Assembly: GCA_900553345.1 (NCBI GenBank)
Contig: USDE01000065.1
Location: 1-7,348 of the forward strand
Reading direction: 5' to 3'
From: an uncultured Collinsella sp.
Lineage (GTDB): Bacteria > Actinomycetota > Coriobacteriia > Coriobacteriales > Coriobacteriaceae
Length of the DNA: 7,348 bases
In this document: positions 1 to 5,708 of the stretch, piece after piece
Layout of the letters: each line of letters begins with the position of its first letter
Numbering within the stretch: the stretch's first letter is position 1
Notes under the pieces: generated by a model
Database searches by the model: none
Seen by the model: the letters and a program-made list of their open reading frames with translations, nothing else
Told to the model about the DNA's origin: nothing
Translations under genes and position numbers: made by a program

Positions 1-884
1 TGTGGGTGGACGCCCTGTCCAACTACATCACCGCTTTGGGCTATGACAACGACAGATACCATGACTTTGACCAGTTCTGGCCTGCCGATGTGCATATTGT
101 GGGCAAAGAGATCGTTCGGTTCCACTCCATCATTTGGCCCGCCATGCTCATGGCCATCGGCGAGGCTCTGCCCGAGCACGTCTTTGCCCACGGCTTCCTG
201 ACCGTGCGCAATGCCGAGACTGGCAAGGCCGAGAAGATGTCCAAGAGCCGTGGCAACGCTATCGCTCCGCAGGACGTTATCGACATGTTGGGCGTTGAGG
301 GCTATCGCTACTACTTCATGACCGACGTCGTCCCCGGCACCGACGGTGCCATCAGCTTCGATCGCATGGAGCAGGTCTACAACGCCGACCTGGCCAACAG
401 CTGGGGCAACCTTATCTCGCGTTCGCTCAACATGAGCGGCAAGTACTTTGACGGTTGCGCGCCCGCCAAGCCCGCGTCGTTCGATGCGTTCGACAACCCG
501 CTGGCAAAGATTGCCGACGGTTTGGTCGAGCGCTACATGGCCAAGATGGACGTGCTCGATTACGGTGGAGCCAAGGACGAGGTCATGGAGCTCATCCACG
601 CCGCCAACCACTACATCGAGGACTCCGAGCCTTGGGTACTTGCCAAGGACGAGGCCAAGGCTGACGAGCTGGCGTTTGTGATCTACAACCTGCTCGAGGC
701 CATCCGCATTGCCGCTCACCTGCTGATGCCGCTCATGCCCCAGACTTCTGCCGAGGCTCTGCGCCGCCTGTCCTGCGAGGACGAGGCCGCGAGCGACGAC
801 CTCAAGGGCATTTGCGCTTGGGGCCTGCTTGCTGGTGGTCAGCCCGTCGAGAAGGGCGATCCGCTGTTCCCGCGTCTGGGCTAA
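1..884 (+). CDS. metG: Methionyl-tRNA synthetase, C-terminal part (5' end outside window)
   Basis: This class I synthetase charges tRNA-Met with methionine in the cytoplasm. The reading frame is open from the left edge (first whole codon at 3-5), and about 293 residues are present. The sequence begins in the catalytic core with WVDALSNYITALGY. It then carries the conserved stretch KEIVRFHSIIWPAML and the KMSKS signature (codons 234-248, within EKMSKSRGN), which stabilises the transition state of methionine activation. The remainder is the helical anticodon-binding domain (NLISRSLNMSGKYF onward). The protein stops at GDPLFPRLG, right after that domain. It therefore lacks the C-terminal Trbp111-like tRNA-binding and dimerisation domain of many bacterial MetRS and is probably the short, monomeric form. 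The HIGH motif and zinc knuckle must lie upstream of the window. Codons are strongly biased to C- and G-ending forms, as in serS. A hairpin terminator follows 39 bases after the stop. Confidence 0.97.
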   Translation, partial: WVDALSNYITALGYDNDRYHDFDQFWPADVHIVGKEIVRFHSIIWPAMLMAIGEALPEHVFAHGFLTVRNAETGKAEKMSKSRGNAIAPQDVIDMLGVEGYRYYFMTDVVPGTDGAISFDRMEQVYNADLANSWGNLISRSLNMSGKYFDGCAPAKPASFDAFDNPLAKIADGLVERYMAKMDVLDYGGAKDEVMELIHAANHYIEDSEPWVLAKDEAKADELAFVIYNLLEAIRIAAHLLMPLMPQTSAEALRRLSCEDEAASDDLKGICAWGLLAGGQPVEKGDPLFPRLG

Positions 885-923
885 GACGCAGCGCGCCATA
901 TCGGCAATTTGCTGTTTAGCTGT

Positions 924-959
924 AAGGGCATGGCCGCCACGGTCCATGCCCTTTTGTTT
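924..959 (+). terminator. Rho-independent terminator after metG
   Basis: The perfect stem GGGCATGG (926-933) / CCATGCCC (944-951) extends by two A-T pairs (924-925 with 952-953). A small inner helix, CCG/CGG, sits in the loop. The run TTTTGTTT at 952-959 follows. It separates metG from rsmA, but since no clear promoter is visible before rsmA, partial read-through is possible. Confidence 0.8.
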
Positions 960-991
960 CAAGACGCCGCCATCATGCTAAGGAGGCAACC

Positions 992-1852
992 ATGACAACT
1001 TCGCCTTTGGCAAACCCCACGGCCACCAGGGAGCTGCTGGAGGAGTTTGGCCTTGCGACCAAGCATCGCCTGGGCCAGAACTTCCTGATCGACAACCATG
1101 TAATTGAGCGCATTTGCGAGCTTGCCGAGCTTGCAGGCGATGAGCGCGTGCTCGAGGTTGGTCCGGGCGTTGGTACGCTCACGCTTGCGCTGTTGCAGGA
1201 GGCGGCGTGCGTCACGTCGATCGAGGCCGATCCCGAGCTCGAGCCGGTGCTCGATGCTCACGCCGCCGACTACGCCAACTTCCGCTTTATCATGGGCGAC
1301 GCGCTTAAGGTGGGCCCGGAGCAGATTGAGCAGGCCGCCGGCGGTGAGCCGACGGTATTTGTCGCGAACTTGCCCTATAACGTGGCGGCGACAATCATCT
1401 TGCAGTTCTTCCAGACGATGCCCGCGCTCAAGCGTGCCGTGGTCATGGTGCAAAAGGAGGTTGCCGATCGCATTGCCGCAGTGCCGGGCAACAAGACCTA
1501 TGGCGGCTATACGGCAAAGCTCGGCCTGTATGCGCAGGTGACGGGTCGCTTTGAGGTGCCGCCGCGTTGCTTTATGCCAGCGCCGCACGTGGACTCGGCC
1601 GTCGTGCGTATCGACCGTGTTGACGGCGTGGTGCCCGAGGGGCTCGATCGCGAGTTCGTGGCTCGTGTGATCGACGCTGCATTTGCTCAGCGTCGCAAGA
1701 CCATTCGCAACTCCATGAGCGCCAACGGCTTTGCCAAGGACGTGCTCGATGCCGCCTTTGAGGCTTGCGGTATCGCATCCACCACGCGCGCCGAGACGCT
1801 CGATGTTGCCGACTTTGTCCGCCTGGCCCAGGAGCTAATCCATGACGCTTAA
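992..1852 (+). CDS. rsmA: 16S rRNA (adenine(1518)-N6/adenine(1519)-N6)-dimethyltransferase RsmA (KsgA)
   Basis: RsmA uses S-adenosylmethionine to dimethylate two adjacent adenines in the 3'-terminal hairpin of 16S rRNA, a late checkpoint of 30S assembly. Loss of the enzyme gives kasugamycin resistance. The 286-residue length fits the family. Visible motifs are GQNFLID (residues 28-34), the SAM-binding loop EVGPGVGTLT (55-64), acidic E78 that should hold the ribose, GDA (102-104) near the adenine, and the catalytic NLPY (126-129) of N6-adenine methyltransferases. The C-terminal helical domain includes the basic AFAQRRKTIRNSM stretch. The ATG at 992 is supported by a strong AAGGAGG at 980-986, five bases upstream. 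The last 11 bases overlap the start of tatD, which suggests translational coupling. In many Firmicutes tatD precedes rnmV and rsmA; here rsmA comes first and no rnmV is present. Confidence 0.97.
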   Translation: MTTSPLANPTATRELLEEFGLATKHRLGQNFLIDNHVIERICELAELAGDERVLEVGPGVGTLTLALLQEAACVTSIEADPELEPVLDAHAADYANFRFIMGDALKVGPEQIEQAAGGEPTVFVANLPYNVAATIILQFFQTMPALKRAVVMVQKEVADRIAAVPGNKTYGGYTAKLGLYAQVTGRFEVPPRCFMPAPHVDSAVVRIDRVDGVVPEGLDREFVARVIDAAFAQRRKTIRNSMSANGFAKDVLDAAFEACGIASTTRAETLDVADFVRLAQELIHDA

Positions 1853-2759
1853 TGCCGAACGCGTGACGTTTACCAAGAAAAAGAAGACGGTTGCTTGTCC
1901 CGTGCCCTTGGCGCCGCTTGCCGACACGCATGCGCATCTGCTTTCGTTTTGGGGCAAAGAAGTGCCCGAGACGCTCGTGCGCGCCAAAGCCGCGGGCGTC
2001 GACCTGTTGGTGACGATGTTCGACCCCATCGCTGACAAACGCAGCGTGACGGACTATAGCGACTGGCTCGTGCGCGAAATTCTGCCGATGCAGGATATCC
2101 CTCAGATCAAGTATCTTGCCGGCGTGCATCCGTATGGTGCGCCGGACTATACCGACGACGTTCACGCGCAGGTCGTTGCCGCACTCGATGACCCCTTATG
2201 CGCCGGTATTGGCGAAATCGGCCTGGACTACCACATGGACTATGACGACGATATCGCGCCGGCACCCCATAACGTGCAGATTGACTGCATGACGCGCCAG
2301 CTCGAGCTTGCCGTGTGCCGTAACGTGCCGGTGGAGCTGCACCTGCGTCACGAGGACTCGGATGGGGAGCGCACCTCGCACGTTGATGCGTACAACGTGC
2401 TTCGTGAGGTGGGCGTGCCCCAGGCCGGTTGTGTGCTGCACTGTTTTGGCGAGGACCGCGCCACGATGGAGCGCTTTGTGGAGCTGGGCTGCTATATCGC
2501 TTATGGAGGCGCGGCTACCTTTAAGCGCAACGACGATGTGCGCGAGGCATTTGCGGCAACCCCACTCGATCGAATTTTGTTCGAGACGGATTGCCCGTAT
2601 ATGGCTCCGGAGCCCATCCGCGGTCTTGAATGCGAGCCCGCAATGATCTCCATTACGGCAAACACGCTGGTCAACGACCGTGTCGATCGTACCGGCGAGG
2701 ATGCTGAGGCAATCGCGCGAGCAGCTTGGGAAAATGCCTGCAAACTTTTTCAAAAATAG
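1842..2759 (+). CDS. tatD: TatD-family metal-dependent hydrolase (putative DNase)
   Basis: This is a TIM-barrel amidohydrolase-superfamily protein of the TatD/YcfH group, whose studied members are metal-dependent DNases; the exact substrate here is not known. All expected metal and catalytic ligands are visible: H30 and H32 in DTHAHL, E125 in GEIGLDYH, H167 in VELHLRH, H200 in VLHCFGE and D250 in FETDCPYMAPEP. At 305 residues it is longer than the usual 255-265. The extra length includes about 27 residues before DTHAHL, containing a basic KKKK patch (12-15). The start ATG at 1842 lies inside the end of rsmA and has AGGAG at 1830-1834, so the long N-terminus looks genuine and the two genes are probably co-translated. 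No terminator is seen between its stop and the tRNA gene 43 bases on, so its transcript may run on to the tRNA terminator. Confidence 0.93.
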   Translation: MTLNAERVTFTKKKKTVACPVPLAPLADTHAHLLSFWGKEVPETLVRAKAAGVDLLVTMFDPIADKRSVTDYSDWLVREILPMQDIPQIKYLAGVHPYGAPDYTDDVHAQVVAALDDPLCAGIGEIGLDYHMDYDDDIAPAPHNVQIDCMTRQLELAVCRNVPVELHLRHEDSDGERTSHVDAYNVLREVGVPQAGCVLHCFGEDRATMERFVELGCYIAYGGAATFKRNDDVREAFAATPLDRILFETDCPYMAPEPIRGLECEPAMISITANTLVNDRVDRTGEDAEAIARAAWENACKLFQK

Positions 2760-2762
2760 TTC

Positions 2763-2791
2763 TTGCGTTCGCGATGGCGCTCCGTTATTCT
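2763..2791 (+). promoter_or_regulatory. Candidate promoter for tRNA-Leu
   Basis: TTGCGT (2763-2768) and TATTCT (2786-2791) are 17 bases apart and would start transcription near 2798, a few bases before the mature tRNA 5' end. Matches to the sigma-70-type consensus are partial (3/6 and 4/6), so this call rests on spacing and position. Confidence 0.4.
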
Positions 2792-2802
2792 AATTCCTGC
2801 AC

Positions 2803-2889
2803 GCGGGCGTGGCGGAATTGGCAGACGCGTACGGTTCAGGTCCGTATGGGGGCAACCCCATGAAGGTTCAAGTCCTTTCGCCCGCACCA
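2803..2889 (+). tRNA. tRNA-Leu (anticodon CAG)
   Basis: This is a complete class II tRNA of 87 bases. The acceptor stem GCGGGCG (2803-2809) pairs with CGCCCGC (2879-2885), followed by discriminator A and an encoded CCA (2887-2889). The anticodon stem TACGG/CCGTA (2830-2834, 2842-2846) holds the loop TTCAGGT, giving anticodon CAG at 2837-2839, which reads CUG, a leucine codon common in this genome. The long variable arm TGGGG-GCAA-CCCCA (2847-2860) is typical of leucine tRNAs. The T arm is GAAGG-TTCAAGT-CCTTT (2862-2878) and includes one G-U pair. No intron or mismatch breaks the fold. Confidence 0.98.
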
Positions 2890-2896
2890 TTGAATG

Positions 2897-2926
2897 AAAG
2901 AGCTCCCAGCAATGGGAGCTTTTTTG
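2897..2926 (+). terminator. Rho-independent terminator after tRNA-Leu
   Basis: The stem AGCTCCCA (2901-2908) / TGGGAGCT (2913-2920) has a GCAA loop and is followed by TTTTT (2921-2925). The A-rich 5' flank can also pair with the T tract, so it may work to some degree in both directions. It ends the tRNA transcript and any read-through from tatD. Confidence 0.88.
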
Positions 2927-3006
2927 TTATGGGTCTCTTGTTGATGTCACGTGGCTGCTTCGTGCGGGTATCCTAGTGCCAACGTGTGCCTATCAGAGGA
3001 GAGACC

Positions 3007-3945
3007 ATGCTGTTGTCCGGTATCATTGCCGCCCTTACGAGCCTTCTGCTTCCCATCATCATTTTGTTGCTTCTGCTTCCCAACGCCTGCTATGTCGTTG
3101 AACAACAGCATGCCGTGATCATCGAGCGTCTGGGCAAGTTTAACCGCATCGTCAACGCGGGCTTCCACATGAAGGTGCCCGTGATCGACCGCAAGGCCGC
3201 CACGGTGAGTCTGCGCACCATGAAAAACGGTTTTGGCATCGACGTTAAGACCCAGGACAACGTGACCATCGGCCTTGAGGTCTCTGCTCAGTACCACGTG
3301 AGCTATGACATGGGCGCCGGCCCGGCAGATTCGGGTATCTACAAGAGCTACTACATGCTGCAGGAGCCCGTCGACCAGATGCGTGACTTCATCACCGACG
3401 CCCTGCGCTCTTCGATTCCCGTCTACACACTCGATGAGGTCTTTGCCAAGAAGGATGACATCGCCAAGGATGTCAACGCTACCGTTTCCGAGCAGATGGC
3501 CGCCTACGGCTTCACCCTCGTGTCGACGCTCATCACCAAGATTGCACTGCCGACCGAGGTCGAGAACTCCATGAACGACATCAATGCCGCCCAGCGAAAG
3601 CGCGCTGCTGCGCAGGAGCTCGCTGAGGCAGACCGCATCAAGCGCGTCACCGAGGCGACCGCCGAGGCTGAGGCAATGGAAAAGGCGGGCGAGGGCATCG
3701 CCAACCAGCGCAAGGCCATCGCGCTGGGTATCAAAGATTCGCTCGAGATCATACAGGAGACGGGTGTCGGCAATGACGAGGCCAACCAACTGTTCATGTT
3801 TACGCAGTGGTCCGAGATGATGACGGAGTTCGCTCGCACGGGTAAAACCTCGACGGTCGTGTTGCCAAGCGACTTTTCGCAGTCGGCCTCGATGTTCGAG
3901 CAGATGCTGACCGCCGGCAAAGTTCAAAACGATTCGAAGGAGTAG
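3007..3945 (+). CDS. SPFH/band 7 (stomatin-prohibitin) membrane protein, HIR-like
   Basis: SPFH proteins anchor in the membrane and form large ring or cage oligomers linked to membrane microdomains, often together with proteases or NfeD proteins. This 312-residue protein starts with one hydrophobic segment (about residues 5-24, rich in L and I). The SPFH domain runs from about 28 to 195 (EQQHAVIIERLGKF, then the NAGFHMKVP and VKTQDNVTI stretches). An alanine/glutamate-rich coiled coil (about 195-240) and a tail end the protein. The stretch MNDINAAQRKRAAAQE, then ANQRKAIALGIKDS and later FTQWSEMM, reads more like eukaryotic hypersensitive-induced-reaction (HIR) proteins than like QmcA or HflK; this is from memory, without an alignment. 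The ATG at 3007 has AGAGGAGA at 2995-3002 and places the membrane segment at the N-terminus. An in-frame GTG at 2986 lies upstream of that site and is unlikely. rlmH follows after 6 bases; no NfeD gene is adjacent. The cellular role is unknown. Confidence 0.92.
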   Translation: MLLSGIIAALTSLLLPIIILLLLLPNACYVVEQQHAVIIERLGKFNRIVNAGFHMKVPVIDRKAATVSLRTMKNGFGIDVKTQDNVTIGLEVSAQYHVSYDMGAGPADSGIYKSYYMLQEPVDQMRDFITDALRSSIPVYTLDEVFAKKDDIAKDVNATVSEQMAAYGFTLVSTLITKIALPTEVENSMNDINAAQRKRAAAQELAEADRIKRVTEATAEAEAMEKAGEGIANQRKAIALGIKDSLEIIQETGVGNDEANQLFMFTQWSEMMTEFARTGKTSTVVLPSDFSQSASMFEQMLTAGKVQNDSKE

Positions 3946-3951
3946 ACGCGC

Positions 3952-4422
3952 GTGAAATACACTGTCGTTTGCGTCGGTAAGCTCAAGGAGCGCTTTTGGA
4001 AGGACGCGTGCGCTGAGTACACCAAGCGCCTAGGTGCCTATGCCAAGGTTGATATCCGCGAGGTGGCCGATATCGACCCGGCTAAGGCGGGCGGTGTGGA
4101 TGCCGCGCGTGACAAGGAGGGGGCGGCGATTCTTGCTGCCTTGCCGCCGAGAGCCCATGTGATTCTGCTGGCTATCGAGGGCAAGGAGCGTTCGAGTGAG
4201 GAGCTCTCGGCGAGGCTCGACGATCTTATGCTGCGAGGCAGCAGCGACATTGCCTTTGTAATCGGCGGTTCGGACGGCGTGAGCGATGACGTGCGCGCAC
4301 GAGCCGACGAGATGCTCAGCTTTGGACGCATTACCTTGCCGCATAACCTGGCGCGTGTGGTGCTGTTAGAGCAGATTTACCGTGCCTGCAAGATCAGTCG
4401 TGGCGAGCCGTATCACAAATAG
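3952..4422 (+). CDS. rlmH: 23S rRNA (pseudouridine(1915)-N3)-methyltransferase RlmH
   Basis: RlmH is a small SPOUT (trefoil-knot) methyltransferase that acts as a homodimer on assembled 70S ribosomes, adding a methyl to N3 of pseudouridine 1915 in helix 69 of 23S rRNA. The 156-residue length is typical. The SAM-binding knot is visible as FVIGGSDGVSDDV (residues 102-114), followed by ITLPHNLARVVLLEQIYRA (127-145) and the conserved C-terminus GEPYHK (151-156), whose tyrosine and histidine belong to the active site. The N-terminus MKYTVVCVGKLKE matches the family and fixes the GTG start at 3952. An AAGGAG at 3937-3942, overlapping the end of the SPFH gene, supports that start. Only 6 bases separate the two genes, so they are almost certainly one operon. 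A 73-base gap separates rlmH from proC. Confidence 0.97.
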   Translation: MKYTVVCVGKLKERFWKDACAEYTKRLGAYAKVDIREVADIDPAKAGGVDAARDKEGAAILAALPPRAHVILLAIEGKERSSEELSARLDDLMLRGSSDIAFVIGGSDGVSDDVRARADEMLSFGRITLPHNLARVVLLEQIYRACKISRGEPYHK

Positions 4423-4495
4423 GTCGGCAATGCGAAACAATGGCGTGGGACAATACCTTTCGTTTTGAGGAATGTGTCTGAAAGGACTATGAGAA

Positions 4496-5266
4496 ATGAA
4501 GATTGGATTTGTCGGTTTTGGCAATATGGCGAGCGCTATGGCCGATGGCTGGATCGCTGCCGGTGTAGCTGCGAGCGACATGTGCGCCTGCGCGGGTCGC
4601 TACGACGCACTGGTTGAGCGCTGCGAGGCGCGCGGCATGGTCGCCTGCCACGATGCCGCCGAGGTTGTCGCCGCATCCGATATCGTGGTCGCTGCGGTCA
4701 AACCGTACATGATCGAGAAGATATTCGCCCCGCTCAAGGATGCTCTTGCCAAAAAGGTCGTTCTGTCGGTTGCCTGGACCTGGGACAGTGCCAAGTGGGA
4801 GCAGGTCCTGCCGGGCGTCGCGCATATCTCGACGGTGCCCAACACGCCGGTTTCGGTGGGCGAGGGCGTCATCGCTTGCGAGAAGGCTTCCACGCTTAGT
4901 GATGAGCAGAGCGTAGTGGTGCTTGATCTGCTTGGCAAGCTCGGTGCGGTGGTCGAGCTCGATACGAGCCTGCTGTTCGTGGGCGGCACGGTGGGTGGTT
5001 GCGCTCCGGCATTTGTCGCTATGGCAATCGAGGCCCTGGGCGATGCGGCGGTCAAGCACGGTATCCCGCGTGCCGATGCCTATCGCATTGTGAGCCAGAT
5101 GGTGCTAGGTACGGCAAAGCTGCAGCTTTCAACTGGTCAGCATCCTGCGGCGATGAAGGATGCCGTATGCTCGCCCGGTGGCGCCACCATCAAGGGCGTC
5201 GTTGCGCTCGAGGACGCCGGCATGCGCAGTGCCCTGGTCAAGGCAATCGACGCAACTCTCCAGTAA
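4496..5266 (+). CDS. proC: Pyrroline-5-carboxylate reductase
   Basis: ProC catalyses the last step of proline synthesis, reducing 1-pyrroline-5-carboxylate to proline with NAD(P)H in the cytoplasm. The N-terminal Rossmann fold shows GFGNMA (residues 7-12) and VKP (68-70). The C-terminal all-helical dimerisation and active-site domain carries the family signature VCSPGGATIKGVVALEDAG starting near residue 224; the usual SPGGTTI has A in place of the first T, a common variation. At 256 residues the protein is slightly shorter than the usual 265-280 but appears complete. The ATG at 4496 begins MKIGFVGFGNM as expected, with AAAGGA at 4481-4486, nine bases upstream. No terminator is seen after rlmH, so proC may share its transcript. 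The stop codon abuts a hairpin that begins the palindromic element described separately. Confidence 0.96.
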   Translation: MKIGFVGFGNMASAMADGWIAAGVAASDMCACAGRYDALVERCEARGMVACHDAAEVVAASDIVVAAVKPYMIEKIFAPLKDALAKKVVLSVAWTWDSAKWEQVLPGVAHISTVPNTPVSVGEGVIACEKASTLSDEQSVVVLDLLGKLGAVVELDTSLLFVGGTVGGCAPAFVAMAIEALGDAAVKHGIPRADAYRIVSQMVLGTAKLQLSTGQHPAAMKDAVCSPGGATIKGVVALEDAGMRSALVKAIDATLQ

Positions 5267-5306
5267 AACCTGCCATTTAGGGACAGGTTTATTTTGGCAG
5301 GTTTTT
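5265..5306 (+). terminator. Terminator after proC
   Basis: The perfect 11-bp stem AAAACCTGCCA (5265-5275) / TGGCAGGTTTT (5295-5305) encloses a 19-base loop and ends in a T run (5302-5306). It begins within the proC stop codon. The loop contains a further CAGGTT (5284-5289) that can pair with AACCTG in an alternative fold, so more than one structure is possible. Confidence 0.65.
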
Positions 5307-5425
5307 CCTGCGGTTTTGTCGTATGTGCGAAAAGCGCCCCGCAACCGGATCGTTACCGGTTGCGGGGCGCTTGCATTTGCCCAGATAAAACCGACCAAAA
5401 TAAACCTGTCCCTTTTTGGCAGGTT
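5267..5425. repeat. Nested inverted repeat (REP/MITE-like) between convergent genes
   Basis: The 31-base left arm (5267-5297) is the reverse complement of the right arm (5395-5425), with only three mismatches, all at 5276-5278. The centre holds a separate perfect 17-bp hairpin (5332-5372). The left arm begins immediately after the proC stop codon, and the outer end of the right arm overlaps the stop codon of the minus-strand gene. Each arm contains its own short palindrome, AACCTG...CAGGTT, followed (reading inward) by T-rich TTTATTTT. TTTTGGCAGGTT also occurs as a direct repeat at 5292-5303 and 5414-5425. No transposase gene or obvious target-site duplication is present. It could be a pair of inverted REP-like units, a decayed miniature element, or a two-way terminator array. 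Confidence 0.85.
5332..5372 (-). terminator. Strong central hairpin, likely terminator for the minus-strand gene
   Basis: A perfect 17-bp stem (5332-5348 with 5356-5372, GC-rich core GCGCCCCGCAACCGG) has a 7-base loop, ATCGTTA. Read on the minus strand the stem runs into TTTT (complement of 5330-5333), a short but plausible termination tract. Read on the plus strand it is followed only by GCATTTG, so any activity for proC transcripts should be weaker. Confidence 0.6.
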
Positions 5426-5597
5426 AGTCCCAGAAGCTGTCTTCCTCATCCTCGGACTTGGGCCCGCGGTCGACGTACATCTTATGGGTGCGCTTCTCCA
5501 TTACAAAGGCAAGAATCGCAAATAACAGGATGCCGCCGGCGAAAAGGATGGCAAAACCGGTGCGGGTGCCAAACAAAAAGGAAAAAACTGCGTCCAT
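5424..5597 (-). CDS. Small single-pass membrane protein of unknown function (57 residues)
   Basis: I do not recognise this family. The frame reads from ATG (complement of 5595-5597) to TAA (complement of 5424-5426). A short N-terminus, MDAVFSFLFGTR, precedes one hydrophobic helix of about 21 residues (13-33, GFAILFAGGILLFAILAFVME). A basic stretch EKRTHKM follows, then a very acidic tail (SEDEEDSFWD). The positive residues after the helix would predict the acidic tail on the cytoplasmic side. AGAAGG (complement of 5604-5609), six bases before the start, is a fair ribosome binding site. Support comes from this site, the coherent membrane topology, its placement divergent from serS, and a terminator-like hairpin downstream. 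It is too short to stand on length alone. Confidence 0.72.
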   Translation of the reverse strand: MDAVFSFLFGTRTGFAILFAGGILLFAILAFVMEKRTHKMYVDRGPKSEDEEDSFWD

Positions 5598-5621
5598 TGG
5601 GTGCCTTCTTGCGTAGTTGAG

Positions 5622-5651
5622 TTGGGTCGTAAACGCTCATAAGTATATACT
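5622..5651 (+). promoter_or_regulatory. Candidate serS promoter
   Basis: TTGGGT (5622-5627) and TATACT (5646-5651; 5/6 to consensus) are separated by 18 bases. Transcription would start near 5658 and leave a leader of about 50 bases. The -10 lies inside the perfect palindrome AAGTATATACTT (5641-5652), so an equal TATACT is present on the minus strand (complement of 5642-5647) for the divergent small gene. Confidence 0.5.
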
Positions 5652-5667
5652 TGCCCATACATGTACA

Positions 5668-5679
5668 AGGTTGCAACCT
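5668..5679. promoter_or_regulatory. Palindrome AGGTTGCAACCT in the serS leader
   Basis: This perfect 12-base palindrome lies 20 bases before the serS ribosome binding site and downstream of the proposed start of transcription. It could be an operator on DNA; as RNA it has no room for a loop, so a stable hairpin there is unlikely. No matching regulator is known to me. Confidence 0.35.
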
Positions 5680-5708
5680 AAATGGAATGTATATCGCCGG
5701 AGGATCTA

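Noticed and set aside
959..1588. A 209-codon minus-strand open frame opposite rsmA
   Set aside because: It is a shadow of rsmA and shows no domain; its translation is R/H/L-rich, as expected of antisense GC-rich coding DNA.
2986..3006. Upstream GTG start for the SPFH protein
   Set aside because: The strong AGAGGAGA site lies between this GTG and the ATG at 3007, so it can only serve the ATG.
2947..3927. A 326-codon minus-strand open frame opposite the SPFH gene
   Set aside because: It is the antisense shadow of a real, recognisable gene and has no family resemblance of its own.
4423..4495. A separate promoter or terminator between rlmH and proC
   Set aside because: I found no stem followed by T residues and no convincing -35/-10 pair in these 73 bases.
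5129..5620. Open frames on both strands running through the palindrome, each encoding a similar NKPVP-type stretch
   Set aside because: The shared peptide is simply the inverted repeat read from both sides. The frames overlap proC and the small membrane gene and lack start signals.
5682..5708. Upstream ATG start for serS
   Set aside because: It would bury the GGAGG ribosome binding site inside the gene and add nine residues not found in the family.
5598..5708. T-box riboswitch before serS
   Set aside because: The gap is only about 110 bases. I see neither a specifier stem nor the conserved antiterminator bulge TGGNACC, and no terminator lies in the leader.
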